From the NCBI GenBank assembly GCA_963747535.1, contig CAVVFX010000006.1:682001-746000 (forward strand): 64,000 nucleotides of DNA, written 5' to 3'. This document shows, piece after piece, positions 1 to 8,237 of the stretch (within the stretch, counting starts at the first letter, position 1; each line of letters starts with the position of its first letter). A model generated the notes under the pieces. The model saw nothing but the letters and a program-made list of their open reading frames with translations. It was not told where the DNA came from and did no database searches. The position numbers and the translations under genes are program-made. This DNA is from CAVVFX01 sp963747535. Lineage in GTDB: Bacteria > Acidobacteriota > Terriglobia > Bryobacterales > Bryobacteraceae.

Positions 1-729
1 GCGGCCGGTCAGACCCGTGTCACCGTGCGGTCCGCCGACCACGAAGCGGCCAGTCGGGTTGATGTGATACTTGGTGTCTGCGTCCACCATGTTCTGGGGG
101 ATGACGGGATCGATGACGAGCTTGCGGACCTGCGCGCGTAACTCTTCCGTGGTTACATGATCGCCGTGCTGCGTGGAAACCACGATAGCATCGATGCGCT
201 TCGGTTTGCCGTCAACGTACTCTACGCTGACCTGCGATTTACCGTCAGGGCGAAGGAAGTCGACTACTCCGCTCTTGCGAACTTCCGACAGCTTGCGCGT
301 CAAAGCATGCGCCAGCATAATCGGCAGCGGCATCAATTCGGGTGTTTCGTTGCAGGCATAGCCGAACATCAGGCCCTGATCGCCCGCGCCGCCCGGATCT
401 ACGCCCATGGCGATGTCAGGCGACTGGCCCTGAATGGTATTCAGCACGCCGCAAGTTTTAAAATCGAAACCGAACGTCGCGTCGGTATACCCCACCTCTT
501 CGATCGTCTGCCTGGCGACCTTTGGAACATCTACGTAGCAGGTGGTCGTAATCTCGCCGGCAACGACGCAAATGCCGGTAGTCACCAGCACTTCACAAGC
601 TACGCGTCCGTAAGGGTCCTGCTCGAGGACCGCATCAAGAACTGCATCGGAAATCTGATCCGCAATCTTGTCGGGATGCCCCTCAGTGACGGATTCGGAC
701 GTAAAAAGGTGTCTGGGCTTTTCTGCCAT
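1..729 (-). CDS. metK: S-adenosylmethionine synthetase (partial, C-terminus off the left edge)
   Basis: Cytoplasmic enzyme making S-adenosylmethionine from methionine and ATP. Reading leftward from ATG at 729, the first 243 residues are in the window; the family is usually about 390-400 residues, so the C-terminal third lies outside. Visible signatures are the N-terminal LFTSESVTEGHPDKIADQIS stretch, the acidic VLEQDPYGRVACE segment and the GAGDQGLMFGYAC glycine-rich nucleotide-binding motif, followed by ELMPLPIMLAHALTRKL. An AGGAG ribosome site lies a few bases before the ATG and a strong sigma-70-like promoter lies about 75 bases upstream. No lesion is seen. Identification is secure by family motifs; downstream neighbours are not visible. 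Confidence 0.96.
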   Translation of the reverse strand, partial: MAEKPRHLFTSESVTEGHPDKIADQISDAVLDAVLEQDPYGRVACEVLVTTGICVVAGEITTTCYVDVPKVARQTIEEVGYTDATFGFDFKTCGVLNTIQGQSPDIAMGVDPGGAGDQGLMFGYACNETPELMPLPIMLAHALTRKLSEVRKSGVVDFLRPDGKSQVSVEYVDGKPKRIDAIVVSTQHGDHVTTEELRAQVRKLVIDPVIPQNMVDADTKYHINPTGRFVVGGPHGDTGLTGR

Positions 730-803
730 GAAATCTCCTGAATAATTCAGCCCTGACTTGAGAGCTGTATGACGGTCAAAGAATGAAGAGCACGCTTCTA
801 ACG

Positions 804-833
804 AGTATAGCCAAATGCGGCGTGACGCGTCAA
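804..833 (-). promoter_or_regulatory. sigma-70-like promoter of metK
   Basis: On the minus strand TTGACG (828-833) and TATACT (804-809) are separated by 18 bases, close to the sigma-70 consensus. Transcription would start near 797, giving a leader of about 68 bases before the metK ATG. The leader holds two small hairpins, AGCTCT/AGGGCT with a six-base loop and CTGAAT/ATTCAG, just ahead of the AGGAG site. I do not recognise a named SAM riboswitch in it. Confidence 0.7.
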
Positions 834-960
834 AAAAAAGAACCAACTTGCCCTTGGTAGGGAGGTGCCCCGGCAGTCGCTCGCGGTCCGGGCGGACCGT
901 CCCACAGAGAGGCACGGCCGCAACTGAACCTTTCGCTCCGGGGCTTCAGCGAATCAGCGG

Positions 961-1641
961 TTACTGGGTCAATTGCATAGAGATCGTGACGTTGCCGGTT
1001 ATGGTGAGTTGACCGGGCTGGACTGGCGTTGTGGTCGGGGTTGCGGTCCCGATCGCGGTGGGCGTTTGGACAGTGGCTCCGGATTCCTGAATGGTGATGA
1101 AAGAGGTTGTCTGCAGACCCACGCTGGTGGCCATGGCTGCGGCCAGGGTCTTGGCTTTGTTGGTGGCAGCGCCAAGGGCCTGGGAGCGTGCTGCGGAATC
1201 GTCTTTCAGGGTGAACTGCAGGCTGTCGATGCGGCTGGCTCCGGCTTGCACGGCGGTATCGATGATTTTGCCGGTGATGGTCAGGTCGTTTAACGTGACC
1301 TGAATACTATTGGTAACCGTATAGCCGGTGAGGACCGCGGTACCTCCCTGGGTGGTGTAGACCGGATTCACCGAGTAGTTGACGGTCTGGACCGTGCCGG
1401 AACTGCCCAACACCTGCGTCACCTGGGCGATGATGTTGGAGGCGATGGTGGCGTTCTGACTGGTGGCTTCCTGCGCCGTAGCCGCTTGAGTGACCGCGGA
1501 CACGTTGATTTGGGCCTGGTCAGGAGAAACCGAGACACTGGCTGTACCGGTTGCGACGACGGTGGAGCGCGCTCCGGTTTGGGCAGAGGCGCTGAGTGCC
1601 GTGAGGATCGTGAGGATAAAGAAAGAAGCGACGAATTTCAT
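961..1641 (-). CDS. SIMPL domain (DUF541) secreted protein
   Basis: 226 residues from ATG at 1641. The N-terminus MKFVASFFILTILTALSASA is a signal peptide, so the protein is probably periplasmic. The mature part has the SIMPL/DUF541 pattern: an early VVATGTASVSVSPDQAQINV segment, the IIAQVTQVL and VNPVY region, and a late LTITGNVTISMQL strand. An upstream in-frame start (1722) would put 27 charged residues before the signal peptide and is rejected. SIMPL proteins are widespread envelope proteins of unclear molecular function (some named Oxidative stress defense protein). It stands alone, convergent to nothing obvious; the next gene is divergent at 1751. No lesion seen. Confidence 0.85.
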   Translation of the reverse strand: MKFVASFFILTILTALSASAQTGARSTVVATGTASVSVSPDQAQINVSAVTQAATAQEATSQNATIASNIIAQVTQVLGSSGTVQTVNYSVNPVYTTQGGTAVLTGYTVTNSIQVTLNDLTITGKIIDTAVQAGASRIDSLQFTLKDDSAARSQALGAATNKAKTLAAAMATSVGLQTTSFITIQESGATVQTPTAIGTATPTTTPVQPGQLTITGNVTISMQLTQ

Positions 1642-1750
1642 GAATGTATTATCGTCCTTCGGTGCCCAGGCGATCCGGCGGTCGTGCTCAAGCGCCGCCC
1701 GGGACGCTGCCATCCGCCGCACATTTACATTTCACGTATATTGAAATCAG

Positions 1751-2707
1751 GTGTTGATAAGCAGTTCCAGACGGCGATTTCTGCTCGCTGCGGTTGCGTT
1801 GGCTTCAGCGACGCGACGTTTGCGCGCCCAGGAGACAGAGCCCACGTTCTCCAGCAATGTTAAAGTCGTCAACACCCTCGCCACGGTGCAAAACCGCAGT
1901 GGGGAGCTGATCCACGATCTGAAGCAGGACGATTTCATCCTGCGCGAAGACGGACGCCCGCAGACCATCCGCTATTTTTCACAGCAATCCGATCTGCCCC
2001 TGACGCTCGGCCTGATGGTCGACACGAGCATGAGCCAGGAAAAGGTGATGGACTCGGAACGTGGCGCCAGCATGCGATTTCTGGACCAGATGTTCCGCGA
2101 AAACAGGGATCACGTATTCCTGATGCAGTTCGATATGACGATCCAGCTCCGCCAGGGGCTGACGTCATCGCTGAAGCCTTTGTACGATGTGCTGCCCTTC
2201 GTCGACACTCCGACGCGGCGCGAGTTGATGTCCGGAGGCAGCGCCGGCACATTGCTTTTTGACGCACTCATCAAGGCCTCGAACGAAATCATGAAGCCCT
2301 TGCAGGGACGCAAAGCGCTCATCGTGCTATCGGACGGAGAGGACATCGGCAGCGAAGCCCACGTCTCAGACGCAGTCGAAGCGGCCCAGCGAGCGGACAC
2401 GTTGATTTACTCCATCGAGTTCTCCGACGCCAGCTTTTATGGCGGCCACCTTTTCGGTGGAAACGAAGGTCGCAACTGGCTGATCAAGCTGGCGTCCGAA
2501 ACGGGCGGCGGCTTCTTCTCGGTGAGCAAGAAGATGAGCATCGAACAGATTTTCAGCCTGATCGAGGCGGAACTGCGCAACCAGTACAGCATCGGCTATG
2601 TTTCGGACAAGCCGTGCACTATCTCCGAGTTCCGCAAAATCCAGTTGACGCTGAAGCAGAAAGGGCTCATTGTACAGGCTCGCACGCGGTATTGGGCTCA
2701 GCCGTAA
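1751..2707 (+). CDS. VWFA-related (acidobacterial type) domain protein
   Basis: 318 residues; the likely start is GTG at 1751 (or TTG at 1754), with no strong ribosome site. The N-terminus SSRRRFLLAAVALASA resembles a Tat-type export signal, so the protein probably acts outside the cytoplasm. Residues about 35-65 carry the VNTLATVQNRSGELIHDL segment typical of the acidobacterial VWFA-related family, followed by the von Willebrand A domain: a MIDAS-type VDTSMS motif near residue 92, a TLLFDAL segment and ALIVLSDGEDIGS. The C-terminal IGYVSD and KIQLTLKQKGLIVQARTRYW match the family ending. Paralogues are usually numerous in Acidobacteria; the specific ligand is unknown. Intact. Confidence 0.88.
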   Translation: MLISSSRRRFLLAAVALASATRRLRAQETEPTFSSNVKVVNTLATVQNRSGELIHDLKQDDFILREDGRPQTIRYFSQQSDLPLTLGLMVDTSMSQEKVMDSERGASMRFLDQMFRENRDHVFLMQFDMTIQLRQGLTSSLKPLYDVLPFVDTPTRRELMSGGSAGTLLFDALIKASNEIMKPLQGRKALIVLSDGEDIGSEAHVSDAVEAAQRADTLIYSIEFSDASFYGGHLFGGNEGRNWLIKLASETGGGFFSVSKKMSIEQIFSLIEAELRNQYSIGYVSDKPCTISEFRKIQLTLKQKGLIVQARTRYWAQP

Positions 2708-2811
2708 GCCATTTGGCCACGAATAAACACGAATGAACATGAATAAACGCTATGAGACCCTCGCGCCGAGGAGTTTTTGGCCAAAGGCCTACACCACAAG
2801 GCTTGCAAACA

Positions 2812-2927
2812 GTTGATTTTTCGTTGTGGAGTAGGCGTTTTCGCCTGCTCTCGCGCGCGGCTCAGCAACGACTTCCGAGCCGCGACTGTCAGGGAGTGGT
2901 TACGCCAATTTCTGCAAGTAGGTACTA
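2812..2927. repeat. dispersed intergenic repeat, copy A
   Basis: Between two genes. Two blocks recur nearby. The 45-base block at 2812-2856 recurs at 4848-4891 with one base missing. The block at 2891-2927 (AGGGAGTGGTTACGCC followed by CAATTTCTGCAAGTAGGTAC) recurs at 5651-5673 in direct orientation and as an inverted arm at 5591-5629. No coding potential; probably a genome-wide palindromic intergenic repeat family. Confidence 0.75.
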
Positions 2928-3713
2928 GACTCTGCCCAGATGCAGGGCTACGATGCCGAAGGTCAGACGGATGAAGCGGACATCCTGAAAGCCCGCGGCA
3001 CGCATGCGATCGGCTAAATCCGGGGCATCCGGAAACTTGCGGACGGATTCCGGAAGATAGGTGTACGCGTCGCGCGCGCCGGAGATCGCGCCGCCGATCA
3101 CGGGAAGAATACGGCGTGAGCAAAAACCGTAAAACGCCGCGAAGGCAGGATTGCGGGGTTGCGAGAATTCGAGGATGGCCGCCATGCCGCCGGGCCGCAC
3201 GACGCGGCGCAACTCGATAAGCCCGGCGTCATAGTTCACCAGATTGCGAAAGCCGAAGGCGACGGTCACGAGGTCTAGCGAGGAGTCACGGATGGGGAGC
3301 CGCAGGGCGTCGGCTTCGAAGAGTTTGGATCGCAGGCCGCATTTGTGGAGCTTGGCGGCCGCGGCGGTCAACATGGGATGACAGAAATCGCTGCCGAAGC
3401 AGGTAGCGCCGTGACCCTCCTGTTTCGCCTCAAAAGCTTCCAGGGCCGCGAGGAGGTCTCCGGTACCGCAACAGAGATCGAGCGCACGGGCATCGCGACG
3501 GCGCAGAATGCCGCGAACTTCGGTTACCGTGCGGGACCGCCAGTGGCGATCGATGTTGAACGAGAGCAGGTGATTCGCCAGATCGTAGCGGTGGGCGACG
3601 CGTCCGAACATGTCGCGGACCCAACGGGAGGCCTGTTCGTCAGTGTCAGCGCCTGCGGGGGTTGTGCCGCGCACGATTTTCTTGCCGGTGGGGTTGACTG
3701 CCTCAGGTTGCAA
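2925..3713 (-). CDS. menG: UbiE/MenG-type demethylmenaquinone C-methyltransferase
   Basis: 262 residues from a TTG at 3713; a GTG at residue 14 is an alternative start. SAM-dependent C-methylation of demethylmenaquinone (or the ubiquinone precursor), the last step of quinone synthesis, at the inner face of the membrane. Seen in order: FGRVAHRYDLANHLLSFNID near residue 35, the SAM-binding LDLCCGTGDL motif, then VTVAFGFRNLVN and RRVVRPGGMAAILEFSQP, YTYLPESVRKFPD and the terminal LTFGIVALHLG, all family signatures. In an organism of this type menaquinone is the likely substrate (inference). The 3' end touches repeat copy A. Start choice is uncertain; function is well supported. Confidence 0.9.
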   Translation of the reverse strand: MQPEAVNPTGKKIVRGTTPAGADTDEQASRWVRDMFGRVAHRYDLANHLLSFNIDRHWRSRTVTEVRGILRRRDARALDLCCGTGDLLAALEAFEAKQEGHGATCFGSDFCHPMLTAAAAKLHKCGLRSKLFEADALRLPIRDSSLDLVTVAFGFRNLVNYDAGLIELRRVVRPGGMAAILEFSQPRNPAFAAFYGFCSRRILPVIGGAISGARDAYTYLPESVRKFPDAPDLADRMRAAGFQDVRFIRLTFGIVALHLGRV

Positions 3714-3781
3714 GTTCGATTATAGCGGTCCGGTTCAGAAAACCTGGCTCGGCGAGGATCAATTTGTGGTTTACTGATTTC

Positions 3782-4759
3782 ATGTTGAAATTCGCGCTGT
3801 TGTCCGGTGTCCTGGCAGCGTGCCTGCCGCTTAGTGGACAAGTGAAGATTACGCAGGGTGCGGCCCAGGTGGCTGTCGAGATTGACGGCAAGCCGTTTAC
3901 TGATTTTGTGATTCAAGGCGAGGACTACGCCAAACCGTATCTGTGGCCGCTGCGCGCCGCGTCGGGAACGGTGGTGACGCGTTATTGGCCGATGGACAAG
4001 ACGCACACGGGCGAAAGCACGGATCATCCCCATCACCGCGGCCTATGGTTCGGTCAGGACGAGGTCAACGGCTTCAATTTCTGGGCAAATGAGCCTTCGG
4101 TCAATCAGAAGAATCCGGGGAAGCAGATCGTCAGGAACCTGAAGGTGAAGAGCGGGGGCAAGGTGGGTACCATCGAATGCGATATCGATTGGACCGCGGC
4201 CGGCAAGATGTTGCTGGTCGAGCATCGGATTATGACATTCTACTCGGGGGAAGCGGCCGGGCCGGAGAACCGCCAGATCGATTTCGATCTCAACCTCGAG
4301 CCTAAGACCAAGGTGACATTCGGCGACACGAAAGAGGGGACGTTCTCGATGCGCCTCGCGCCGTGGCTCGAATATCCGCAAAAGCGAGGCCCGCAGGAAC
4401 CCAAACGGACCGGCACGATGGTGAACGCCGAGGGCGCCAGGGGCGAGGAGGGCATCTGGGGCAAGAAATCCGAGTGGGTAGATTATTACGGCGAGACGAA
4501 TGGCGAAAAGATCGGGATCGCGATGTTTGATTCTCCGAAGAATCCGGGCCATCCGAATCGCTGGCACACGCGCGGGTATGGATTGTTCGGCATCAACCCG
4601 TTCGGCCTGCATGATTTCGACAAGAATGCTGCGGGTCCGGGCGGAATGACGATTGAACCGGGGCATAACTTACGGTACCGGTTCCGCGTACTGATTCATC
4701 CGGGAGATGACGAAACGGCTAAGATCGCCGACCAGTATAAGAAGTACGCGCGGCAGTAG
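3782..4759 (+). CDS. DUF6807 (PmoA-like) secreted protein
   Basis: 325 residues from ATG at 3782, which begins a clear signal peptide (MLKFALLSGVLAACLPLSGQ); an ATG six codons earlier is less likely. The body shows features of the DUF6807 family, annotated in databases as methane oxygenase PmoA-like: PYLWPLRAASGTVVTRYWP, a histidine-rich STDHPHHRGLWFG motif near residue 85, FNFWANE, and DFDLNLEP, ending with GMTIEPGHNLRYRFRVLIHP. The beta-rich fold is probably carbohydrate-related and exported; the name should not be taken as evidence of methane oxidation. Substrate unknown. It is followed by repeat copy B and is not obviously in an operon. Confidence 0.8.
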   Translation: MLKFALLSGVLAACLPLSGQVKITQGAAQVAVEIDGKPFTDFVIQGEDYAKPYLWPLRAASGTVVTRYWPMDKTHTGESTDHPHHRGLWFGQDEVNGFNFWANEPSVNQKNPGKQIVRNLKVKSGGKVGTIECDIDWTAAGKMLLVEHRIMTFYSGEAAGPENRQIDFDLNLEPKTKVTFGDTKEGTFSMRLAPWLEYPQKRGPQEPKRTGTMVNAEGARGEEGIWGKKSEWVDYYGETNGEKIGIAMFDSPKNPGHPNRWHTRGYGLFGINPFGLHDFDKNAAGPGGMTIEPGHNLRYRFRVLIHPGDDETAKIADQYKKYARQ

Positions 4760-4847
4760 CTGCCGACAGTTGCCCGTTCGCGCGCCTTCCGGACCATCCC
4801 GGCAGACCACAGAAGACGAAGGGTCTGGACTAGACTAGTTGCATACC

Positions 4848-4891
4848 GTTGATTTTTCGTTGTGGAGTAGGCGTTTTCGCTGCTCTCGCGC
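4848..4891. repeat. dispersed intergenic repeat, copy B
   Basis: A 44-base block nearly identical to 2812-2856 (GTTGATTTTTCGTTGTGGAG followed by TAGGCGTTTTCGC and CTCTCGCGC), differing by one missing base. It lies between a DUF6807 gene and an outer membrane protein gene. The 45-base core appears to be a module that can occur without the second module of copy A. Confidence 0.75.
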
Positions 4892-4966
4892 ATTGGAGAG
4901 ACATTGCCACAGGCTGCTAGCCTGGCCCAATGGGTATTGGCGTGCATCGCGAAGTAGAATACCGGA

Positions 4967-5590
4967 ATGAAGTTTATACTCGTTATTCTTTTCGCCGGCG
5001 CTGCTTTCGGGCAACAGTATGAAATCGGGGCCGACATCGGGTATGGGTTGTACCGGGACGGCTCGATTTATTCGGCCTCCGGCTCGGCGCAGGCAGGCAT
5101 TCGAAACCGCTTTGCAGCCGGCATCATTTTGGGATGGGAGTTTTCGAATTACGTGTCGGCCGAGTTTAACTATCTTTATCATGACGGCCATCCCTTTCTT
5201 CAGACGCCCGGTGTCAAATCCGACATACAGGGCCAGTCCGATGCGCTCACGGTCGGGCTACTCTTCCACTTCAAGCCGCGCGAACATCGTCTGCGGCCAT
5301 TTCTCGCCGGCGGTTTCGGCGCAAAGGACTATGTGATCGCCGGTCCGGCGCCGTTCCCACAGCCGATTCCGCAAATCGCCAGCCTCACCACGAATGATGT
5401 ATGGAAAGTCGCCTTCAGCGTCGGAGGAGGGGTGACGTACCGTTTGATTCCGCACATGCTCCTGCGGGCGGAATTCCGCGATTATCTCACCACCTTTCCC
5501 CGGCAGCAGATCGTTCCTGCTCCGCACAACACGGCGCGCGGAATTTTTGAACAATTCACTCCGCTGTTCGGCGTCAGCTATACCTTCTAG
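4967..5590 (+). CDS. outer-membrane beta-barrel protein
   Basis: 207 residues. Signal peptide MKFILVILFAGAAFG, then alternating hydrophobic/polar strands (YEIGADIGYGLYRDGS, NRFAAGIILGWEFSNYVSAE, LTVGLLFHFKPREHRLRPFL) with glycine-rich turns, and a terminal phenylalanine (FGVSYTF), the usual signature recognised by the BAM machinery. This matches the general outer-membrane beta-barrel (OmpA-N/porin-like) group of about 200 residues. No catalytic motif is visible and the biological role cannot be set. It is bracketed by repeat copies B and C and is probably monocistronic. Confidence 0.8.
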   Translation: MKFILVILFAGAAFGQQYEIGADIGYGLYRDGSIYSASGSAQAGIRNRFAAGIILGWEFSNYVSAEFNYLYHDGHPFLQTPGVKSDIQGQSDALTVGLLFHFKPREHRLRPFLAGGFGAKDYVIAGPAPFPQPIPQIASLTTNDVWKVAFSVGGGVTYRLIPHMLLRAEFRDYLTTFPRQQIVPAPHNTARGIFEQFTPLFGVSYTF

Positions 5591-5673
5591 TCTGGTACCA
5601 CGTTGCAAAAGTTCGCGTAACCACTCCCTTAAGCAAGCGGTTTCCGTACGGCAATTTTTGCAAGTAGGTACTA
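5591..5673. repeat. palindromic intergenic repeat, copy C
   Basis: About 83 bases forming an imperfect palindrome. The left arm (5591-5629) contains TTGCAAAAGTTCGCGTAACC and then ACTCCCT; the right arm (5651-5673) contains GCAATTTTTGCAAGTAGGTA. The right arm matches 2908-2927 of copy A directly, while the left arm matches the reverse complement of 2891-2927. The transcript could fold into one long hairpin after the barrel gene, so it may also act as a terminator. Confidence 0.7.
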
Positions 5674-5763
5674 ATCCCGCACGGCTAACAGGCAGCCATA
5701 AGATACTATCTACACATGTCCCCACTTCCTCGCCGACAATTGACGCCTGAGGACCGACGACTG

Positions 5764-6714
5764 ATGACTTTTAACCCCGTAGGACTAATTGGTTTCGGCT
5801 TGATGGGGCAGGGTATTGCTACCTGCCTGCTGTCCCGAGGATTCGCGGTGCGAGTGTACGATGCCGATCGACGCACTTACAGACACGGTCAGGCCAACAT
5901 CGACGCGGCTCTGGAAGAACTCGTTCGCCGGCGATTGTTGAAAGCCGCCGGCATCAAGAACTGGCGCGATCGACTGCAGTGCGTCTCCAGTTTCGATGCC
6001 TTCGCGCCGTGCCCGCTCATTATTGAGTCGGTGCCCGAGGATCTCGAGCTCAAGCAACAACTCTTTCGCGAGTTGGAGGCCACCGTCTCGACGCGCACGA
6101 TCCTCGCATCCAACACTTCGAGTCTTCCCATCAGCATCCTGCAGTCGGTGTTGCGGAACCCCGCCCGCTTCGTCGGCATGCATTGGGGCGTGCCAACCCA
6201 GCTGGTACCGTTCTTCGAGGTCATTCCAGGCAAACGCACATCCGCCCGGACGGTCGCCCTGGCGAAGGAGTTCGGTGTCGCCAACGGGAAGGATCCCATC
6301 GTCTTGCGCGAGGACATCCGCGGCTTCATCGGCAACCGTCTGATGTATGCCATGATGCGCGAGGCATGCTATCTCGTCGACAGCGGTGTCGCCGACATCG
6401 AGACCGTGGATCGCGCATTCCGCCACGACATCGGCTGGTGGTCCACCTTTGCCGGACCCTTCCGTTGGATGGATCTCACCGGCATCCCGGCTTACGCCGC
6501 GGTAATGGAAGGGCTACTGCCCAAACTGTCGAACAGGAAGACCGTGCCTCCGGTGATGCACGAGGCCGTCCGGAGAGGATGGGAGGGCATTACAAACGGC
6601 AAAGGATTCTATCGCTATGACCGGTCGTCCGCGGCGCGTTGGAGAAAAGCCTGGGTCGAGTTTACTTACGATCTCAAAACGATAGCCGACCGCTATGAGA
6701 AGTTGAACCATTAG
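5764..6714 (+). CDS. 3-hydroxyacyl-CoA dehydrogenase family protein
   Basis: 316 residues from ATG at 5764, preceded by GAGGA ten bases upstream; an ATG at 5716 would add 16 unlikely residues. Cytoplasmic NAD-dependent oxidation of a 3-hydroxyacyl-CoA or related hydroxy acid. Residues 5-14 carry the Rossmann GFGLMGQG motif, then CPLIIESVPEDLELKQQLF, ASNTSSLPIS and the catalytic-region FVGMHWGVPTQLVPFFEVIP, and the C-terminal helical domain with GFIGNRLMYAMMREACYLVD. The usual HFFNPVxxM stretch is replaced by MHWGVPTQLVPF, so the substrate may be non-standard. Single-domain length agrees with the family; no hydratase fusion. Monocistronic as far as visible. Confidence 0.85.
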   Translation: MTFNPVGLIGFGLMGQGIATCLLSRGFAVRVYDADRRTYRHGQANIDAALEELVRRRLLKAAGIKNWRDRLQCVSSFDAFAPCPLIIESVPEDLELKQQLFRELEATVSTRTILASNTSSLPISILQSVLRNPARFVGMHWGVPTQLVPFFEVIPGKRTSARTVALAKEFGVANGKDPIVLREDIRGFIGNRLMYAMMREACYLVDSGVADIETVDRAFRHDIGWWSTFAGPFRWMDLTGIPAYAAVMEGLLPKLSNRKTVPPVMHEAVRRGWEGITNGKGFYRYDRSSAARWRKAWVEFTYDLKTIADRYEKLNH

Positions 6715-7171
6715 AGCTAAACAGGGCTTTCCGCTAATGGCCTTGGCGGCCAACATGAAGTGTGCGGATCGGGCAGAGTAGAAGACCGCTGCGCGGCCGT
6801 CTCGGCTTTGGCCTTTTGTGGGCGGACGCCCGCGTACACAAGCGACCCCCTGGTCACCCTTGTCGCGCAAACGACAGGCTTTGGTGTGCGAAGCGGCCTG
6901 GGTTGCAGCTGTTTCTGCGGCTTGGCCTTTCACCCGACCATTCGAGACGCAGCCGGAGAAACGCGCTTTTCCCATCATACGTGCCCGCTGCTACGGTATT
7001 TTCGGCTTGTCCGGTCCGCCCTAGGGTATCTTCCAGCTAGTCGTGAGTTATGAACGCATGACGGACGGATAATATGCATAGTGCGTTACGGTACCGTTGA
7101 GTTACTCAACCATTGATTGCAACCCATTTGGCACATCCCTAATCCAATCTTTGTAGCCCAAGGAACTTATC
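6715..7171. other. intergenic stretch without a recognisable gene
   Basis: About 457 bases between the dehydrogenase and the radical SAM gene. Several open frames exist on both strands but none shows family motifs or a ribosome site. The last 30 bases hold AAGGAAC, the ribosome site of the radical SAM gene. Confidence 0.6.
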
Positions 7172-8182
7172 GTGAAGACTTCGGATGTGATTCGTGCGTG
7201 GGGCAAAATCCTTAAAGGAGAGTTCCCGTCGCTCTCTATCGAAATTACTCGTGAATGTCCGCTGCGGTGTCCGGGATGTTATGCGTATGACGAGGCCCAT
7301 TTGGGCGGCGGCGTAACCTTACGAAGTTTACATGATCGTAAGGGAACGGAACTCGTCGAGGGTGTGCTCGAAGTGGTCGACCGGGTACGGCCTCTACACC
7401 TGTCCATTGTGGGAGGCGATCCGCTGGTCCGATATCGCGAACTGGAATCATTGATGCCGCAACTGCTGGACCGGGGAATCCACGTCCAAGTGGTCACCAG
7501 CGCCTTCCGTACGCTTCCGGCTGCCTGGGCGGGATTATCCCGCTTGACCATCGTCGTTTCGATTGACGGGCTCCAGCGGGAGCACGACGTCCGGCGAGCC
7601 CCCGCAACGTATGATCGCATCATCGGGAACATTGCCGGCCACAATGTCACGATCCACTGCACGGTCACCGGTCAGATGATGAAACGTGCGGGCTATCTGA
7701 AAGACTTTCTCAAATTTTGGACTCCCCGGCAGGAGATTCAGAGCGTATGGTTCAGCTTATTTACTCCGCAAATAGGAGACCGACTGCCCGAGATCCTACA
7801 GCCAGAGGAGCGCAAGCGTGCGATTGCGGACATGATGGCGCTGAGGAAACAGTTCCCCAAGCTGGACATGCATGAAGATCTGATAAGGCAGTTTTACACG
7901 CCTCCGCAAAGCCCTGGGGAATGCGTCTTCGCACTCACGACCCAGACGCTTTCGGCCGACCTGAAGACTAAGATCGCTCCCTGCCAATTTGGCGGGAACC
8001 CGGATTGCGGTTCGTGCGGTTGCATGGCATCCATGGGCCTCGCGGCCATTGCGGCGCACAAGTTAGGCGGCGTGATTCCGGTCGGCGCCCTCTTCAAAGG
8101 TTCCATCAGGATCGGGCGGGCACGAGCCGGACGTGACGGGTCACCGCCTGTCGCTGGAGAACAGTTGCGCGTATTGTCATGA
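7172..8182 (+). CDS. radical SAM protein with a C-terminal cysteine cluster
   Basis: 336 residues from GTG at 7172, six bases after AAGGAAC. The radical SAM cluster-binding cysteines are C29, C33 and C36 in ITRECPLRCPGCYAYDE (CxxxCxxC), followed by a GGDPL motif (LSIVGGDPLVRY, SAM binding) and VVSIDG. The C-terminus has CQFGGNPDCGSCGCMAS, an extra cysteine cluster suggesting an auxiliary iron-sulfur site of the SPASM/twitch kind. Architecture resembles peptide- or lipid-modifying radical SAM enzymes, but there is no precursor peptide or hopanoid gene nearby, so the substrate is unknown. It is not a clear HpnH. Monocistronic; the histidine kinase starts 56 bases downstream. Confidence 0.8.
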   Translation: MKTSDVIRAWGKILKGEFPSLSIEITRECPLRCPGCYAYDEAHLGGGVTLRSLHDRKGTELVEGVLEVVDRVRPLHLSIVGGDPLVRYRELESLMPQLLDRGIHVQVVTSAFRTLPAAWAGLSRLTIVVSIDGLQREHDVRRAPATYDRIIGNIAGHNVTIHCTVTGQMMKRAGYLKDFLKFWTPRQEIQSVWFSLFTPQIGDRLPEILQPEERKRAIADMMALRKQFPKLDMHEDLIRQFYTPPQSPGECVFALTTQTLSADLKTKIAPCQFGGNPDCGSCGCMASMGLAAIAAHKLGGVIPVGALFKGSIRIGRARAGRDGSPPVAGEQLRVLS

Positions 8183-8237
8183 CAGACAGGGGCGTCAGTT
8201 CCCCCCAGCCGTCCTACAACCTTGATATTCTTCGAGT

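Noticed and set aside
730..960. A named SAM or SAH riboswitch upstream of metK
   Set aside because: Hairpins are present but none of the consensus blocks I know could be matched.
3782..4759. Particulate methane monooxygenase subunit
   Set aside because: The PmoA-like database name of DUF6807 proteins does not indicate methane oxidation; the protein is a soluble secreted beta-rich protein without the membrane helices of true PmoA.
6514..6978. Minus-strand open frame across the end of the dehydrogenase gene
   Set aside because: No ribosome site and no conserved motif; its first part lies antisense to a real gene.
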